This document shows positions 63,848-64,000 of a stretch of DNA of 64,000 nucleotides, in pieces. A program made the position numbers and the translations under genes. The number at the start of each line of letters is the position of its first letter. Within the stretch, counting starts at the first letter, position 1. The notes beneath the pieces are model-generated. The model ran no database searches. It was not told the origin of the DNA and was given only the letters and a program-made list of their open reading frames with translations. Source of the DNA: Dreissena polymorpha (lineage: Eukaryota; Mollusca; Bivalvia; Myida; Dreissenidae); contig NC_068366.1 in the NCBI RefSeq assembly GCF_020536995.1, positions 23,001,854 to 23,065,853 on the forward strand, in the 5' to 3' direction.

Positions 63848-64000
63848 GTAGATAACTTTTGCTTGTGAGACTAGCGATTAGATAAAGAATAAGTAAAGAA
63901 ACATATAATGACTTAATGTATATAAAGTCATTGTTTAAATTATTCAATGTTAATATTTTACTTTGCTGCAACTAGTTATTTGTGGTGTTGGCACCGTCTG

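Noticed and set aside
1-64000. tRNA, rRNA, CRISPR arrays, riboswitches or bacterial operons
   Set aside because: No cloverleaf with intact box sequences, no rRNA core motifs, no regular spacer array, and no ribosome-binding-site gene chains; splice signals and repeats show animal nuclear DNA.

Overview
The window looks like a bivalve mollusc nuclear genome, most likely a dreissenid mussel (Dreissena). The evidence is AT-rich DNA, short GT-AG exons far apart, and a dense load of dispersed repeats that I recall from bivalves: GGCCATAACTCTG-type tandem units, AAGGTCACAGTGACC arrays, and a short element with a GATGAGACGCCAC hairpin that I associate with Dreissena. The species call rests on recalled repeats, not on a search. 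There is no sign of bacterial genes, tRNA, rRNA or CRISPR.

Layout. 1-0.5 kb: a fossil DIRS-like retrotransposon. 2.9-9.9 kb: minus-strand exons of a fucolectin-type (F5/8C-like) lectin gene, with a relic copy of one exon. 12.2-14 kb: exons of an unrecognised minus-strand gene. 14.7-18 kb: a telomere-like foldback element, a pogo-type transposase relic with an inverted block, and a hAT derivative that keeps only its BED zinc finger. 18-26 kb: orphan exons among bivalve repeats and MITEs. 27.3-28.8 kb: a decayed Helitron Rep. 29.8-38 kb: nested duplications, including a 4.9 kb segment bounded by inverted GGGCGTAA-rich ends. 38.2-40.6 kb: a fossil LTR-retrotransposon protease, a BEN-like exon, and a broken copy of the 5' part of the F-box DNA helicase gene FBH1. 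40.9-47.8 kb: a Harbinger transposase split by a ZNF862-like hAT gene, then exons of an unrecognised gene. 49.4-50.9 kb: a tandem array with inverted ends. 51.9-56.7 kb: a 30-bp minisatellite interrupted by a TA-flanked element, itself interrupted by a nearly intact Tigger transposon. 57.8-61.4 kb: a second Helitron copy with a hAT-like insertion, a 33-bp coding minisatellite and a decayed transposase-like protein. 61.9-63.3 kb: a seven-unit bivalve repeat. 63.7-63.85 kb: a candidate promoter with CRE-like sites, a TATA box and a short first exon.

There are no operons and few complete host genes. The window is mainly a record of transposons inserting into one another and into host introns. 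The best-preserved coding unit is the Tigger transposase at 53.2-54.9 kb, whose only visible lesion is a 20-bp tandem duplication. The host parts I trust most are the lectin exon, the paired exons near 12.2-12.6 kb, the FBH1-like fragment and the phase-matched exons at 46.8-47.3 kb. Exon edges come from reading splice signals by eye and carry that uncertainty.
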